From NCBI GenBank assembly GCA_963830495.1, contig CAWHMS010000003.1:248001-312000 (forward strand): DNA of 64,000 nucleotides, in the 5' to 3' direction. The stretch is from CAWHMS01 sp963830495 (GTDB taxonomy: Bacteria; Actinomycetota; Actinomycetes; Propionibacteriales; Nocardioidaceae). Below the pieces are notes generated by a model. It did no database searches. It worked only from the letters and a program-made list of their open reading frames with translations, and was not told the DNA's origin. The position numbers were made by a program, and so were the translations under genes. This document shows positions 1 through 8,375 of the stretch, in pieces (the first letter of the stretch is position 1; each line of letters starts with the position of its first letter).

Positions 1-1
1 C

Positions 2-2149
2 CAACAGCTGACGGCCATCGATGAAGTCGCCTTCGAGCAACTGTTCCGCACGTTGGGTCTGTCCGTGGACTGGTCCTTCCTCTACACGACCATCGGCGAT
101 CAGTCGCGCGCGGTGTCGCAGCGGGCGTTCCTCCGCAACCTGGCGCGCGGGGAGGCATACAAGTCCGACGCGCCGACGCTGTGGGACGTCACCTTCCAGA
201 CTGCGGTGGCGCAGGCCGAGCTCGAGGCACGGGACTATCCCGGCCACTTCTATCGTGTCGCCTTCCACGGCGATGACGGTCCGGTCCATGTCGAGACAAC
301 CCGGCCGGAGCTCATCGGCGCCTGTGTTGCGCTGATCGCCCACCCCGACGACGAGCGCTACCAGCCGCTGTTCGGAAAGACGGTCCGGACCCCCGTCTTC
401 GGCGTCGAGGTGCCGGTGCTCGCGCATCCCGCCGCCGAGCCAGACAAAGGCGTCGGCATCGCGATGTGCTGCACCTTCGGTGACCTCACCGACGTGCAAT
501 GGTGGCGCGACCTGCAACTCCCCGTCCGCACCATCATCGGTCGAGACGGTCGGATCGTGGCCGAGACCCCGGACTGGTTCGGCACTGAAGAGGCGGGTGC
601 GGCATACGCCGAGCTTGCCCGCAAGACGACCTTCAGCGCCCGCGAGGCGATGGCCGGGCTGCTCCGGCTCAGCGGTGACCTCGACGGTGAGCCGAAGCCG
701 ACACAGCGGATGGCCAACTTCTACGAGAAGGGTGACAAGCCGCTCGAGATCGTTGCGACGCGGCAGTGGTACGTGCGCAACGGTGGCCGCGACCCCGGGC
801 TGCGCGCCACGCTCATCGAGCGTGGCGCCGAGATCCACTGGATCCCGGCCTACATGCAGCACCGCTACACCAACTGGGTCGAGGGGTTGAGCGGAGACTG
901 GCTCATCTCGCGACAGCGCTTCTCCGGCGTGCCCTTTCCGGTGTGGTATCGCACGGATGACGCGGGGGAGCCTGACTTCGACACGCCGATCGTGCCGACT
1001 GAGGACCAACTTCCGGTAGACCCCTCAGACGATGTCCCGCCCGGCTTCGTCGAGTCGCAGCGCGGCCAACCGGGCGGCTTCGTCGGCGACCCGGACGTCA
1101 TGGACACCTGGGCGACGTCGTCGCTGACCCCGCAGATCGCCGGTCGCTGGGAGAGCGACTCCGACCTCTTCGATCGGGTCTTCCCGATGGATCTCTGCAC
1201 CCAGGCCCACGACATCATCCGGACCTGGCTGTTCTCCCGGGTGGTCAGGTCCTACCTCGAGAGCGGCCAGTCGCCCTGGTCTCATGCGATGATCTCCGGC
1301 TTCGTGCTCGACCCCGATCGCAAGAAGATGTCGAAGTCGAAGGGCAACGTGACGGTTCCGACCGAGCTGCTCGACCGCTTCGGCTCCGACGCAGTCCGCT
1401 GGCGCGCCGCGTCCCTGCGCCCGGGCCAGGACTCCGCCTTCGACGAGACCCCGATGAAAGTCGGACGGCGGCTGGCGATGAAGGTGCTCAACGCGTCGAA
1501 ATTCGTGCTGAGCTTGGGCGCGACCGGCGGTGACCCCGCCAACGTCACCCATCCGATCGACCGCGCGATGCTGGCGGGGCTGCGAGACGTGCTGGAGGTG
1601 GCTACCGGTGCCTTCGACGCCTACGACTACACGACGGCCCTCGAGACCACGGAGAAGTTCTTCTGGACGTTCTGCGACGACTACCTCGAGCTGGTCAAGG
1701 AGCGTGCGTACGGCGACATCGCCACCGCGGGCACCCGCTCGGCGCACGCAGCACTTGCCGCGGCTCTGTCGGTGCAGCTACGGCTGCTGGCACCGACCCT
1801 CCCCTATGTGACGGAGGAGGTCTGGTCGTGGTGGCAGCAGGGCTCGATCCACCGCAGCGGCTGGCCGACGGCGCAGGTCGACCTTCCCGGCACGCCGGCA
1901 GATCCCGGCATACTCGACGCCACCGCGACCACGCTCGCCGGGATCCGGGGCGCCAAGTCCACGGCCAAGGTGTCCATGCGCACCGAGGTCAGCCTGGTGA
2001 CCGTCACCGGTCCGGCGAGCCAGCTGCAGCTGGTGGAGCAGGCGCTGGACGACCTGAAGTCAGCGGGGCGGGTCACGGGTCAGCTGGTGCTCAGCGACGC
2101 CGAGGTCGACCAGATCGGCGTCGTGGCCGAGCTGGTGCCCGCCGACTAG
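2..2149 (+). CDS. valS: Valine--tRNA ligase, 3' part (5' end outside window)
   Basis: Attaches valine to tRNA-Val in the cytoplasm. The frame is open from base 2, so the N-terminus with the HIGH motif lies upstream of the window; 715 codons are visible. The visible part starts inside the CP1 editing insert (ETTRPE and GVGIAMCCTFGD blocks), continues into the catalytic core with the KMSKS loop (KKMSKSKGN, bases 1325-1339) and ends in the helical anticodon-binding domain. The long C-terminal coiled coil of many bacterial ValRS proteins is absent: the protein stops at TAG soon after the helical domain, as in the shorter ValRS type. It converges on the exporter gene at 2340; two inverted repeats lie between them. 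Identity is secure; only the missing start is uncertain. Confidence 0.97.
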   Translation, partial: QQLTAIDEVAFEQLFRTLGLSVDWSFLYTTIGDQSRAVSQRAFLRNLARGEAYKSDAPTLWDVTFQTAVAQAELEARDYPGHFYRVAFHGDDGPVHVETTRPELIGACVALIAHPDDERYQPLFGKTVRTPVFGVEVPVLAHPAAEPDKGVGIAMCCTFGDLTDVQWWRDLQLPVRTIIGRDGRIVAETPDWFGTEEAGAAYAELARKTTFSAREAMAGLLRLSGDLDGEPKPTQRMANFYEKGDKPLEIVATRQWYVRNGGRDPGLRATLIERGAEIHWIPAYMQHRYTNWVEGLSGDWLISRQRFSGVPFPVWYRTDDAGEPDFDTPIVPTEDQLPVDPSDDVPPGFVESQRGQPGGFVGDPDVMDTWATSSLTPQIAGRWESDSDLFDRVFPMDLCTQAHDIIRTWLFSRVVRSYLESGQSPWSHAMISGFVLDPDRKKMSKSKGNVTVPTELLDRFGSDAVRWRAASLRPGQDSAFDETPMKVGRRLAMKVLNASKFVLSLGATGGDPANVTHPIDRAMLAGLRDVLEVATGAFDAYDYTTALETTEKFFWTFCDDYLELVKERAYGDIATAGTRSAHAALAAALSVQLRLLAPTLPYVTEEVWSWWQQGSIHRSGWPTAQVDLPGTPADPGILDATATTLAGIRGAKSTAKVSMRTEVSLVTVTGPASQLQLVEQALDDLKSAGRVTGQLVLSDAEVDQIGVVAELVPAD

Positions 2150-2165
2150 TCCGGCTGGGGCATCA

Positions 2166-2219
2166 GGATTCGTCCGAAGCGCCACCGCGTTGCCGCACCG
2201 CGTTGCCCCGGACGAATCC
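2166..2219. repeat. Inverted-repeat element, family A copy 1
   Basis: Left arm GGATTCGTCCG (2166-2176) and right arm CGGACGAATCC (2209-2219) form an 11-bp perfect inverted repeat around a 32-nt centre that contains two copies of CCGCGTTGC. It lies between convergent valS and the MFS gene. The same arms recur at seven other places in the window. Confidence 0.85.
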
Positions 2220-2220
2220 C

Positions 2221-2253
2221 AGGCGTGAGGCGTCAGGCGTCAGGCGTCAGGCG
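2221..2253. repeat. Short 7-nt tandem repeat
   Basis: Four head-to-tail units of AGGCGTC (the first reads AGGCGTG) followed by a partial AGGCGG, directly after repeat element A1. It lies in non-coding DNA; no function is suggested. Confidence 0.6.
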
Positions 2254-2277
2254 GTCGCACGCCGACGTACGCCGAAG

Positions 2278-2319
2278 GATCCGACTCTCAGCCGGCTATC
2301 GCTGGCTGAGAGTCGGATC
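2278..2319. terminator. Strong hairpin between valS and the exporter (family D copy 1)
   Basis: A perfect 16-bp inverted repeat (GATCCGACTCTCAGCC and its complement, 2278-2293 and 2304-2319) with a 10-nt loop, centred between two convergent genes. A short pyrimidine run (TCTTCTC) follows on the plus strand. It is probably a bidirectional terminator. The outer arm GAAGGATCCGAC is shared with the element at 63850. Confidence 0.75.
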
Positions 2320-2339
2320 TTCTCGTGTGGCAGGGCCAG

Positions 2340-3785
2340 TCAGGCGACCTCGGCCAGTGGCTCGGGCTCCGGCTCGAGCGCTGGCACCGCCAGCTCCTCG
2401 TCACGGACCAGCACCAGCGCTGCCACGAAGCCGAAGGCCGCGATCGCAGCCCCGACCCAGAAGGCCGCCTGGAAGCCGGACACCAGCGCCTCAGACGAGG
2501 GCATCGGCCCGACCGTCTCGCCCGAAGTCACGGAGATCGCCACCGAGGAGAGGATGGCGATGCCGACGGCTCCACCGATCTGTTGCGAGGTGTTGAGCAG
2601 ACCGGACGCGAGACCGGCCTCCTCCTGTTGCACGCCCGCCAGGGCAGCAATGGAGATCGGCACGAAGCACAGCGCCATTCCCAGCGCGACGATCAGGAAG
2701 CCCGGGAGCAGGGCGCTGGCATACGAGTCGCCCACGTCGATCTGGGTGAAGAGCAACATCCCGACCGCGAGCAACGCCATGCCGGTCGCGATCAGCGGCC
2801 GGGTACCCGTCCTGCTCACGAGTGCCGCTGCCACATTGGCCCAAATGATCGACGTGCCCGCAACAGCCAGGTAGGCAACGCCGGTCTTCATCGCCGAGTA
2901 GCCGAGCACCTGCTGCATGTACAGCGTCAGCATCAGGAACATCGAGAAGAGCGCCGTGCCGAGGATGAAGCCGGAGACGTTGGCGCCGAGCACCGTCTTC
3001 GTGCGCAGGATGCCGAATCGCATCAGCGGCTCGGAGACGCGCTGCTCCCACACCACGAAGCCGACCAGCAGCACTGCGGCGAGAACGAAGGTCGCGATCG
3101 TCCGACCGGAGTCCCAGCCCCACTCGTTGCCCTGGGTGATAGCGAGCACCAAGGTGCTCAGGCCGGCAGTGATGAGTACGGCGCCAGGCGTGTCGAAGCT
3201 GCGCACCCGCGTGTCGCGGCTCTCGCTGAGCAGCACCGGGATCAGCGCCAAGGCCACCAGGCCGACCGGGATGTTCACGAAGAAGATCCACTCCCACGAC
3301 AGCGCGTCGGTGAGGATCCCGCCTAGCAGCACACCGGCGGCAGCCCCGAAGCCGCCGACGCCGCCCCAGACGCCGAGCGCGATGTTGCGGTCGCGACCTT
3401 CCTTGAAGGATGTCATCAAGATGGCCAGAGCAGCGGGCGAGATCGCGGCGGCGCCCAGGCCCTGGATCGCGCGTGCCCCGATCAAGGAGGTCTCGGACCA
3501 GGCCAGTCCGCACAGCAGCGAGCCGATGCTGAAGGCGAGGATGCCGGCGATGAAGACCCGCCGTCTGCCCAGCAGGTCGGCGCTGCGTCCGCCCAGCAGC
3601 AGGAAGCCGCCGAAGACGAGGGCATACGCGCTGATGACCCACTGCAGATTGGCTTGGGAGAAGTTCAGATCGACCTGGATCGACGGCAGGGCGACGTTCA
3701 CGATGGCGATGTCGAGCACCACCATGAACTGCACTGCGCTCAACAGAGCCAGGCCGTACCACTTGAGGTGTGGCGAGGTGATCAT
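2340..3785 (-). CDS. DHA2-family MFS drug exporter (14 TMS)
   Basis: A 481-residue proton-coupled exporter of the EmrB/QacA type in the cytoplasmic membrane. Visible marks are the first-helix motif LDIAIVNVALPSI (about residues 25-37), the loop 2-3 motif GGRSADLLGRRR (about 66-77), the RAIQGLGAAAISPA segment (about 105-118), and many hydrophobic stretches to about residue 465, consistent with 14 helices. The C-terminal tail is rich in Pro and Glu. It is divergent from the HxlR regulator at 3948, and an inverted repeat lies between them, so the regulator probably controls this pump. The substrate cannot be read from the sequence. The start is ATG at 3785 with only a weak purine-rich stretch upstream. 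Confidence 0.92.
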   Translation of the reverse strand: MITSPHLKWYGLALLSAVQFMVVLDIAIVNVALPSIQVDLNFSQANLQWVISAYALVFGGFLLLGGRSADLLGRRRVFIAGILAFSIGSLLCGLAWSETSLIGARAIQGLGAAAISPAALAILMTSFKEGRDRNIALGVWGGVGGFGAAAGVLLGGILTDALSWEWIFFVNIPVGLVALALIPVLLSESRDTRVRSFDTPGAVLITAGLSTLVLAITQGNEWGWDSGRTIATFVLAAVLLVGFVVWEQRVSEPLMRFGILRTKTVLGANVSGFILGTALFSMFLMLTLYMQQVLGYSAMKTGVAYLAVAGTSIIWANVAAALVSRTGTRPLIATGMALLAVGMLLFTQIDVGDSYASALLPGFLIVALGMALCFVPISIAALAGVQQEEAGLASGLLNTSQQIGGAVGIAILSSVAISVTSGETVGPMPSSEALVSGFQAAFWVGAAIAAFGFVAALVLVRDEELAVPALEPEPEPLAEVA

Positions 3786-3888
3786 GTCGTGGCTTTCTGT
3801 CTCAGTGGTTGTGGTCTCACTCTGGTGACGAACGAGGTCGTCCAGGATTCGACCGTGTCGGAAGCTCTTTCAAAACTAGAGTGATCGC

Positions 3889-3915
3889 TTGCAAATCACA
3901 AGTGTTTATTTGCAA
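3889..3915. promoter_or_regulatory. Candidate HxlR operator
   Basis: TTGCAAAT (3889-3896) and ATTTGCAA (3908-3915) form an 8-bp perfect inverted repeat with an 11-nt spacer. It is clearly AT-richer than its surroundings and sits between the divergent exporter and HxlR genes, 32 bases before the chosen HxlR ATG. Binding by the adjacent regulator is inferred. Confidence 0.55.
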
Positions 3916-3947
3916 TCCGGCAGCAGACGGTGCAGAATGGCAAGCAA

Positions 3948-4565
3948 ATGAAGGGTTACGAGCAGTACTGTCCGATTGCCTGCTCGCTCAGCCTGGTGGG
4001 CGAGCGCTGGACGCTGCTCGTCGTCCGCGAGTTGTTCTACGGGCCCAAGCGCTACACCGACCTGGTGGCGCACCTGCCCGGCATCGGCACCAACATCCTG
4101 GCTGCCCGGCTGAAGGAGCTCGAGTCAGGTGGGCTGGTCGAGAAGCGCCGGCTTCCACCGCCCGCCGCCTCGACCGTCTACGAGCTCACCGACAAGGGTC
4201 TCCTGCTCCGGCCGGTGCTGCACGAGCTAGTGCGGTTCGGCGCCCGGTTGATGGGCCCGCCACCAGGTGATCAGCTCTCCGAGGGCTGGCTCCTCGGCGC
4301 TCTCGATCTGGGCCTCTCCCCCATCTCACCCAGCGGCACCATCGCCTTCCGGGTCGGCTCCGACGAGGCCTCGATCGTCGATGGTCAGGTCGTGCCCGGT
4401 GTCTCGCCGACGTACGACGTCCTGGTCGAGTGCGACCCGACGAGCTTCTACTACCTGGTCGTCGAGGGTCGCCACGAGGGCGTCCGGGTCGAGGGCGACA
4501 GCGTCATCCTCGACCAGCTCATCGCGGCCTTCGGGCCGCATCCCACCAGCACCGCCGTGGGCTGA
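3948..4565 (+). CDS. HxlR-family regulator with C-terminal SCP2-like domain
   Basis: A winged-helix transcription factor. Residues 1-100 match the HxlR family: YCPIACSLSLVGERWTLLV at the start, then the YTDLVAHLPGIGTNILAARL recognition region and VYELTDKG in the wing. The remainder (about 115-205: GTIAFRVGSDEAS, YDVLVECDPTSFYYLV) resembles the SCP2 sterol-carrier fold found fused to some HxlR proteins, so a hydrophobic ligand may be sensed. ATG at 3948 (MKGYEQYCPIA) is preferred over the GTG at 3930 because family members begin there; neither has a good ribosome binding site. It is divergent from the MFS exporter. Confidence 0.88.
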   Translation: MKGYEQYCPIACSLSLVGERWTLLVVRELFYGPKRYTDLVAHLPGIGTNILAARLKELESGGLVEKRRLPPPAASTVYELTDKGLLLRPVLHELVRFGARLMGPPPGDQLSEGWLLGALDLGLSPISPSGTIAFRVGSDEASIVDGQVVPGVSPTYDVLVECDPTSFYYLVVEGRHEGVRVEGDSVILDQLIAAFGPHPTSTAVG

Positions 4566-4581
4566 GGGCTGAGGTCAGCTG

Positions 4582-5565
4582 TCAGCGCGTGGTGACCGGC
4601 TGCCGTGACCGCCAGGGCCGCCGGTCCGTCCCCTCCGGAGCGGGCGCGCTGACTGGCTCCAGCTGGTCCCAGACGCGCCGCCACTGAGGCTGCTCGGCCG
4701 GCCCGGACGGCTCTGGCGTCGTACCGTCCGCCGCACGACGCTGCGCCTGCCACCAGGTGGAGGCGTCCTCGTCCAGCAGGGTGGCGACCGCCGCACGGAT
4801 CCGCACCGCGAGCTCGCGAGCCGACTCCCCCGGGGCCGGCACCACCGGCTCGCCGAAGCGGACGGTGACGGTACGACGGCCGGCGCTCGGCCAGCCCTGG
4901 CCACGCGGCATGGCCGCGAACGTCCCACCATGGGCAACGGGGACGATCGTGACGCCCTTCTCCACAGCGAGGTGTGCAGCGCCGAGCCGGAACCTGCCCA
5001 GCCAGCCGTCCGTCGAACGGGTGCCTTCCGGGTAGACGACGAGATTCCAGCGTTCGTCGAGTACGTCGCCCGGAGTGGTGGCGAGGCTGCCACCGCGACG
5101 CTCGATCGGGAAGGTGTTGAACACCAGCGCCGATCCGACCGCCCGCCACCAGGTGTCGAAGAAGTAGTCCGCGGCAGCCGCGACCGCCGTACGCCGCCGC
5201 CACTCGTCGGGCAGTGACAGCAGGATCAACGGCGTGTCGAGGTGTGAGGCGTGGTTGGCGACGAACAGCACCGGCGGCTTGACCCGGGTGAGCACGTCGA
5301 GCCCCTCCACATGTGGCCTGACCTGGGACTTGAACAGGGGCGCGAGCACACCCCGCTGAGCCACCTCGCGCACGGCCTTTGCCGGAGCACGTCTCGACCA
5401 GCCGGTCGGAAAGATGGCCGGATCGCGTGGCTCGACGTACGGCTCGGCCGACTTCGGGACGAGCCGTCGCCGGCCCCAGCGCCAGCCGCGTGCGACGGTG
5501 CGGACGTCGTCGACGGCGCCGTCGAGCGCCCCGGTCATGCGGAGCATGCGCACGGAAGAAGTCAT
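4582..5565 (-). CDS. PlsC-type 1-acyl-glycerol-3-phosphate acyltransferase
   Basis: A 327-residue acyltransferase of the LPLAT family. The catalytic HX4D motif is HASHLD (residues 105-110) after FVAN, and the substrate-binding EGTR block is at 180-183. A basic, amphipathic N-terminus of about 90 residues precedes the domain. The family transfers an acyl chain from acyl-CoA or acyl-ACP to the free hydroxyl of a lysophospholipid or a related glycerol lipid at the membrane. It is the last gene of the 10711-4582 operon, starting three bases after the LarA-like stop, so it probably works on a lipid handled by the upstream reductase. It converges on HxlR with a 16-bp gap and no obvious terminator. 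Confidence 0.88.
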   Translation of the reverse strand: MTSSVRMLRMTGALDGAVDDVRTVARGWRWGRRRLVPKSAEPYVEPRDPAIFPTGWSRRAPAKAVREVAQRGVLAPLFKSQVRPHVEGLDVLTRVKPPVLFVANHASHLDTPLILLSLPDEWRRRTAVAAAADYFFDTWWRAVGSALVFNTFPIERRGGSLATTPGDVLDERWNLVVYPEGTRSTDGWLGRFRLGAAHLAVEKGVTIVPVAHGGTFAAMPRGQGWPSAGRRTVTVRFGEPVVPAPGESARELAVRIRAAVATLLDEDASTWWQAQRRAADGTTPEPSGPAEQPQWRRVWDQLEPVSAPAPEGTDRRPWRSRQPVTTR

Positions 5566-5568
5566 CGG

Positions 5569-7167
5569 CTATCCCGCCGATCCGGTCGAGGTGACGTCGG
5601 CGATCAGGTGCGGCGGGTTGCGGAGATAGGTGATCGACGGGTCGGTTCCCACGGTGGCCGACGCCATCTCCAGCGCGTCGGCGAGGCTCGAGGCCGCCCG
5701 GAACCCCATCCGCTTCACGGCAGCGCGGTCGGCGCCCACCCAGATGACGTCGCCGACATGGTCCATCGCGTGTGCCGCCCAATACCACATGTAGAACGGA
5801 TGCACGCCGTGGTAGGCGTGCGAGGTGCGGTAGAGGTGGACGTACCAGGGGTCCGTCGCATACTGCTGCTCGTACTTGGCCTCGATGACGGCCGGGTCGG
5901 TCGACTCGGCGAGCACCTCTTCGAAGAAGTCGACGTAGCTGGGGTGGTGCAGCTGGTGGAAGTCAGGCTTGACCGGGTGGTAGAGGATCACCACACCGCC
6001 ACGGCGCACGACCGGCTGGCCACGGTAGGAGTTGAAGTAGTAGCCCAGCCCCATGCAGGTGGCGAGGATCGGGTTCATCACCGAGTTGACGTTGTACGGC
6101 CCGAGATACGGGACGCCGAGCACCATCACGTCGGACTGTCCTCGGACCTCGACGAGCTGCTGCCGATGCACCGCGGCGATGGTCTTCTCGTGCACCGCCT
6201 CGGTCTCGCCGGCGTGTACGCCGGTCAACCCGTACGGCGCCCGCAGGTCATGGAACATCCGGTGCTTGACCCGATCCGGTGCCAGCGCCAGCCCGCGCCG
6301 CACGGCCAGCATCGACGCCTGGTCCTTCACACCCCATTCCCACTCGCGCTTGAGCAGGAAGTCGTAGGGAGCTGGGAAGACGTCGTTGTTGAGCGTGGTC
6401 TCGATCGTGAAGATCTTGAGGTGATCGGCCAGCATCCTGCCCATCCGCCACGCCGAGTGGTGCAGGTGCGACTTCTTGTGGTCCATGAACGAGTGCGACC
6501 GGACCATGGTCTGGGAGTTGTGGTGGTGTCGCAGGCTCTTGTACGACGCCAGGCCGATCGGCACCGACTTGTGGCCGCCGTCCATCGCGACGAGGTTGAC
6601 ATTGACGTAGACCAGCAGGTCGGACTCGGCTGCGCGACGGTTGATCTCGACGTCCTCGCCCTGATCGGTGAGGCCGACGTGCATGAGGTTGGTGTGGTCC
6701 TCGGCGTCGTGGTTGTACAGCGCCCCCTGCGGGAAGAACGAGCGAAAGACGCGCTCACCGACGATCTCCTTCAGCTCGGGACCGGTGAGCCGGCGGTGCA
6801 GCGCATTGGCGCTGATGAGCTCGACGTCGTCGACCCCAGCCTGGGCCGCCATCGTGAGGACCGCCTCGATGATTCGCTGCCGGATGTCGGGCTTGCGCAT
6901 CGGCGGCAGCGGCAGCGAGATGTCGTCGAACGCGATGGTGAGCCGCATCCCGGGGCGCAGCAGCGTCGGCAGCGGATCGGCGCCCTCCGGGTGCAGCAGC
7001 GCCTGCCTGATCGCGCCGTCGACATCGCCGATGGCCGGCAGCGACTCCGGTGGGTAGATCACCCGGGTGCCGAGGGGGAAGTTCTCCAGCCGGAAGCCCT
7101 CACCCTCGTGGACCACCAACGGCGGTGTGCGGTCGTCCACTTCCAGGACGAAACCGGGTCGACTCAT
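5569..7167 (-). CDS. LarA-like protein (lactate racemase domain, DUF2088)
   Basis: A 532-residue protein of the LarA superfamily, whose founding member racemises lactate with a nickel-pincer nucleotide cofactor. Visible family marks are FDDISLP (80-86), SANALHRRLTGPEL with His124, GGHKSV with Lys200 and a His cluster at 214-216. By spacing, His124, Lys200 and His216 match LarA His108, the cofactor-anchoring Lys184 and the nickel ligand His200; the position expected for LarA His174 is Val190. The usual DxTR-like substrate block reads DDISL. A substrate other than lactate is therefore likely. It sits inside a lipid operon and overlaps the dehydrogenase stop by ATGA. No larB, larC or larE is present in the window. 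It is about 100 residues longer than LarA. Confidence 0.8.
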   Translation of the reverse strand: MSRPGFVLEVDDRTPPLVVHEGEGFRLENFPLGTRVIYPPESLPAIGDVDGAIRQALLHPEGADPLPTLLRPGMRLTIAFDDISLPLPPMRKPDIRQRIIEAVLTMAAQAGVDDVELISANALHRRLTGPELKEIVGERVFRSFFPQGALYNHDAEDHTNLMHVGLTDQGEDVEINRRAAESDLLVYVNVNLVAMDGGHKSVPIGLASYKSLRHHHNSQTMVRSHSFMDHKKSHLHHSAWRMGRMLADHLKIFTIETTLNNDVFPAPYDFLLKREWEWGVKDQASMLAVRRGLALAPDRVKHRMFHDLRAPYGLTGVHAGETEAVHEKTIAAVHRQQLVEVRGQSDVMVLGVPYLGPYNVNSVMNPILATCMGLGYYFNSYRGQPVVRRGGVVILYHPVKPDFHQLHHPSYVDFFEEVLAESTDPAVIEAKYEQQYATDPWYVHLYRTSHAYHGVHPFYMWYWAAHAMDHVGDVIWVGADRAAVKRMGFRAASSLADALEMASATVGTDPSITYLRNPPHLIADVTSTGSAG

Positions 7168-8375
7168 CAGTTGCTCCTCGGATCGAAAGCGACCTTGACA
7201 GTACCCAGCCGGCCGGCCGCATGGGCGTGGTCGAGCGCCTCACGCCAGCGGTAGAGCGGGTACCGCGCCACCACAGGACCGCTGCCGGAGGTCGTGGGGA
7301 GCCGCTGCACCAGTTCGGTCGCCAGGTCGAACGCACCGCGACCACCGGCGGCGGGCTCCCGGGCCGCCGACGCGTACGAGCCGATCACCTCGAGCTCGCG
7401 GAACCACAGCGCCGACAGATCCGCGGCGGCTGGCATCCCCGACAGCACCACCCTGCCACCGGCCCTGGTGCACTCGAGCACGGTCTCGACCGAGGCCTTG
7501 GACCCCACCGCGTCGATGGCGACGTCCACCCCGCCGAGCAGGTACGACGTACCGAACTCGCCCTCGACCTGGAAGGCTCGGGTCGACCGGCGTACGCCGC
7601 GCCGCACCTCACGTGGCGCGAGCACATCGGTGGCACCGAACTGACGGGCCAGATCACGCTGGTGGCCGTGCTTGGCCACCACCGTGATCGGTCCTGCGTT
7701 GGTGAGCTCGCGCAGCGCCAGCGTCGTCAGGAGGCCGACTGCCCCGGCCCCGCTGATCAGCACGTGCGCTCCGCGTGGTACGTCGGCGCGCAATGCGGTG
7801 TGCACGGCACAGGCCATCGGCTCGATGAGCACGGCCTGCTCCTCGCCCAGCGAGTCAGGGATGGGGTGCAGCTGGGATCGGTGTGCCACCAGCTGCTCGC
7901 CCCACCCGCCACCTGTGTCGGCGCAGAAGCCGGTCTGCAGCCCGGGTGACAGATGGCCGACCGTGATGCGGTCGCACCGGTTGGTTGCCCCTGTGGTGCA
8001 GGCGATGCAGGGCTCGACCCCACGGGCGGCGCACGACAGCACCGGATCGATCACCACCCGAGTGCCGACCGGCAGGTCCTCACAGTCGTCGACCAGCGTG
8101 GCGACGACCTCGTGTCCGGGCACGAAGGGCATGGACACGACCGCGGAGAAGTACAGACTCGTCCGTCCGGACAGGGCGCCGAGGTCCGAGCCGCAGATGC
8201 CGGCGAGCTGGGGGCGCAGGGCCACCCAGCCGCTGCGGCGCTGCTGTGGCTCCTCCCGGCTGATCAGGCGCAACGGTGCGGCCGGCCCGGACAGTACGCC
8301 GGGGATGCGGCCGCCGATGGCCTTGGCTGCCACGTGTCGGGTGAGGGAGCGGAACATCTCCAGGGCCAGCATCAT
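7167..8375 (-). CDS. Zinc-dependent medium-chain alcohol dehydrogenase
   Basis: A 402-residue MDR-family dehydrogenase. Catalytic zinc ligands are visible as GICGSD (Cys61) and PGHE (His88, Glu89). A structural-zinc lobe follows with Cys115, Cys123, Cys126 and Cys134 in C-X7-C-X2-C-X7-C spacing, wider than usual. The Rossmann motif is SGAGAVGL (about 209-216). It should oxidise an alcohol or reduce an aldehyde with NAD(P)H. I start it at ATG 8375, where ATGA overlaps the stop of the upstream reductase gene; a longer frame reaching 8651 has no family match and is rejected. Its stop overlaps the LarA-like start in the same way, so the genes are probably translationally coupled. Confidence 0.88.
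   Translation of the reverse strand: MMLALEMFRSLTRHVAAKAIGGRIPGVLSGPAAPLRLISREEPQQRRSGWVALRPQLAGICGSDLGALSGRTSLYFSAVVSMPFVPGHEVVATLVDDCEDLPVGTRVVIDPVLSCAARGVEPCIACTTGATNRCDRITVGHLSPGLQTGFCADTGGGWGEQLVAHRSQLHPIPDSLGEEQAVLIEPMACAVHTALRADVPRGAHVLISGAGAVGLLTTLALRELTNAGPITVVAKHGHQRDLARQFGATDVLAPREVRRGVRRSTRAFQVEGEFGTSYLLGGVDVAIDAVGSKASVETVLECTRAGGRVVLSGMPAAADLSALWFRELEVIGSYASAAREPAAGGRGAFDLATELVQRLPTTSGSGPVVARYPLYRWREALDHAHAAGRLGTVKVAFDPRSN

Noticed and set aside
2166..2319. Reading all family A elements as simple rho-independent terminators
   Set aside because: No U-tract follows, loops are about 32 nt, and copies 2-4 sit between divergent gene starts. The 2278-2319 hairpin, in contrast, is kept as a probable terminator.
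5251..7254. Long plus-strand frame of 667 codons
   Set aside because: It is the complement of the LarA-like and PlsC genes; long antisense frames are expected at this GC content and it has no family motif.
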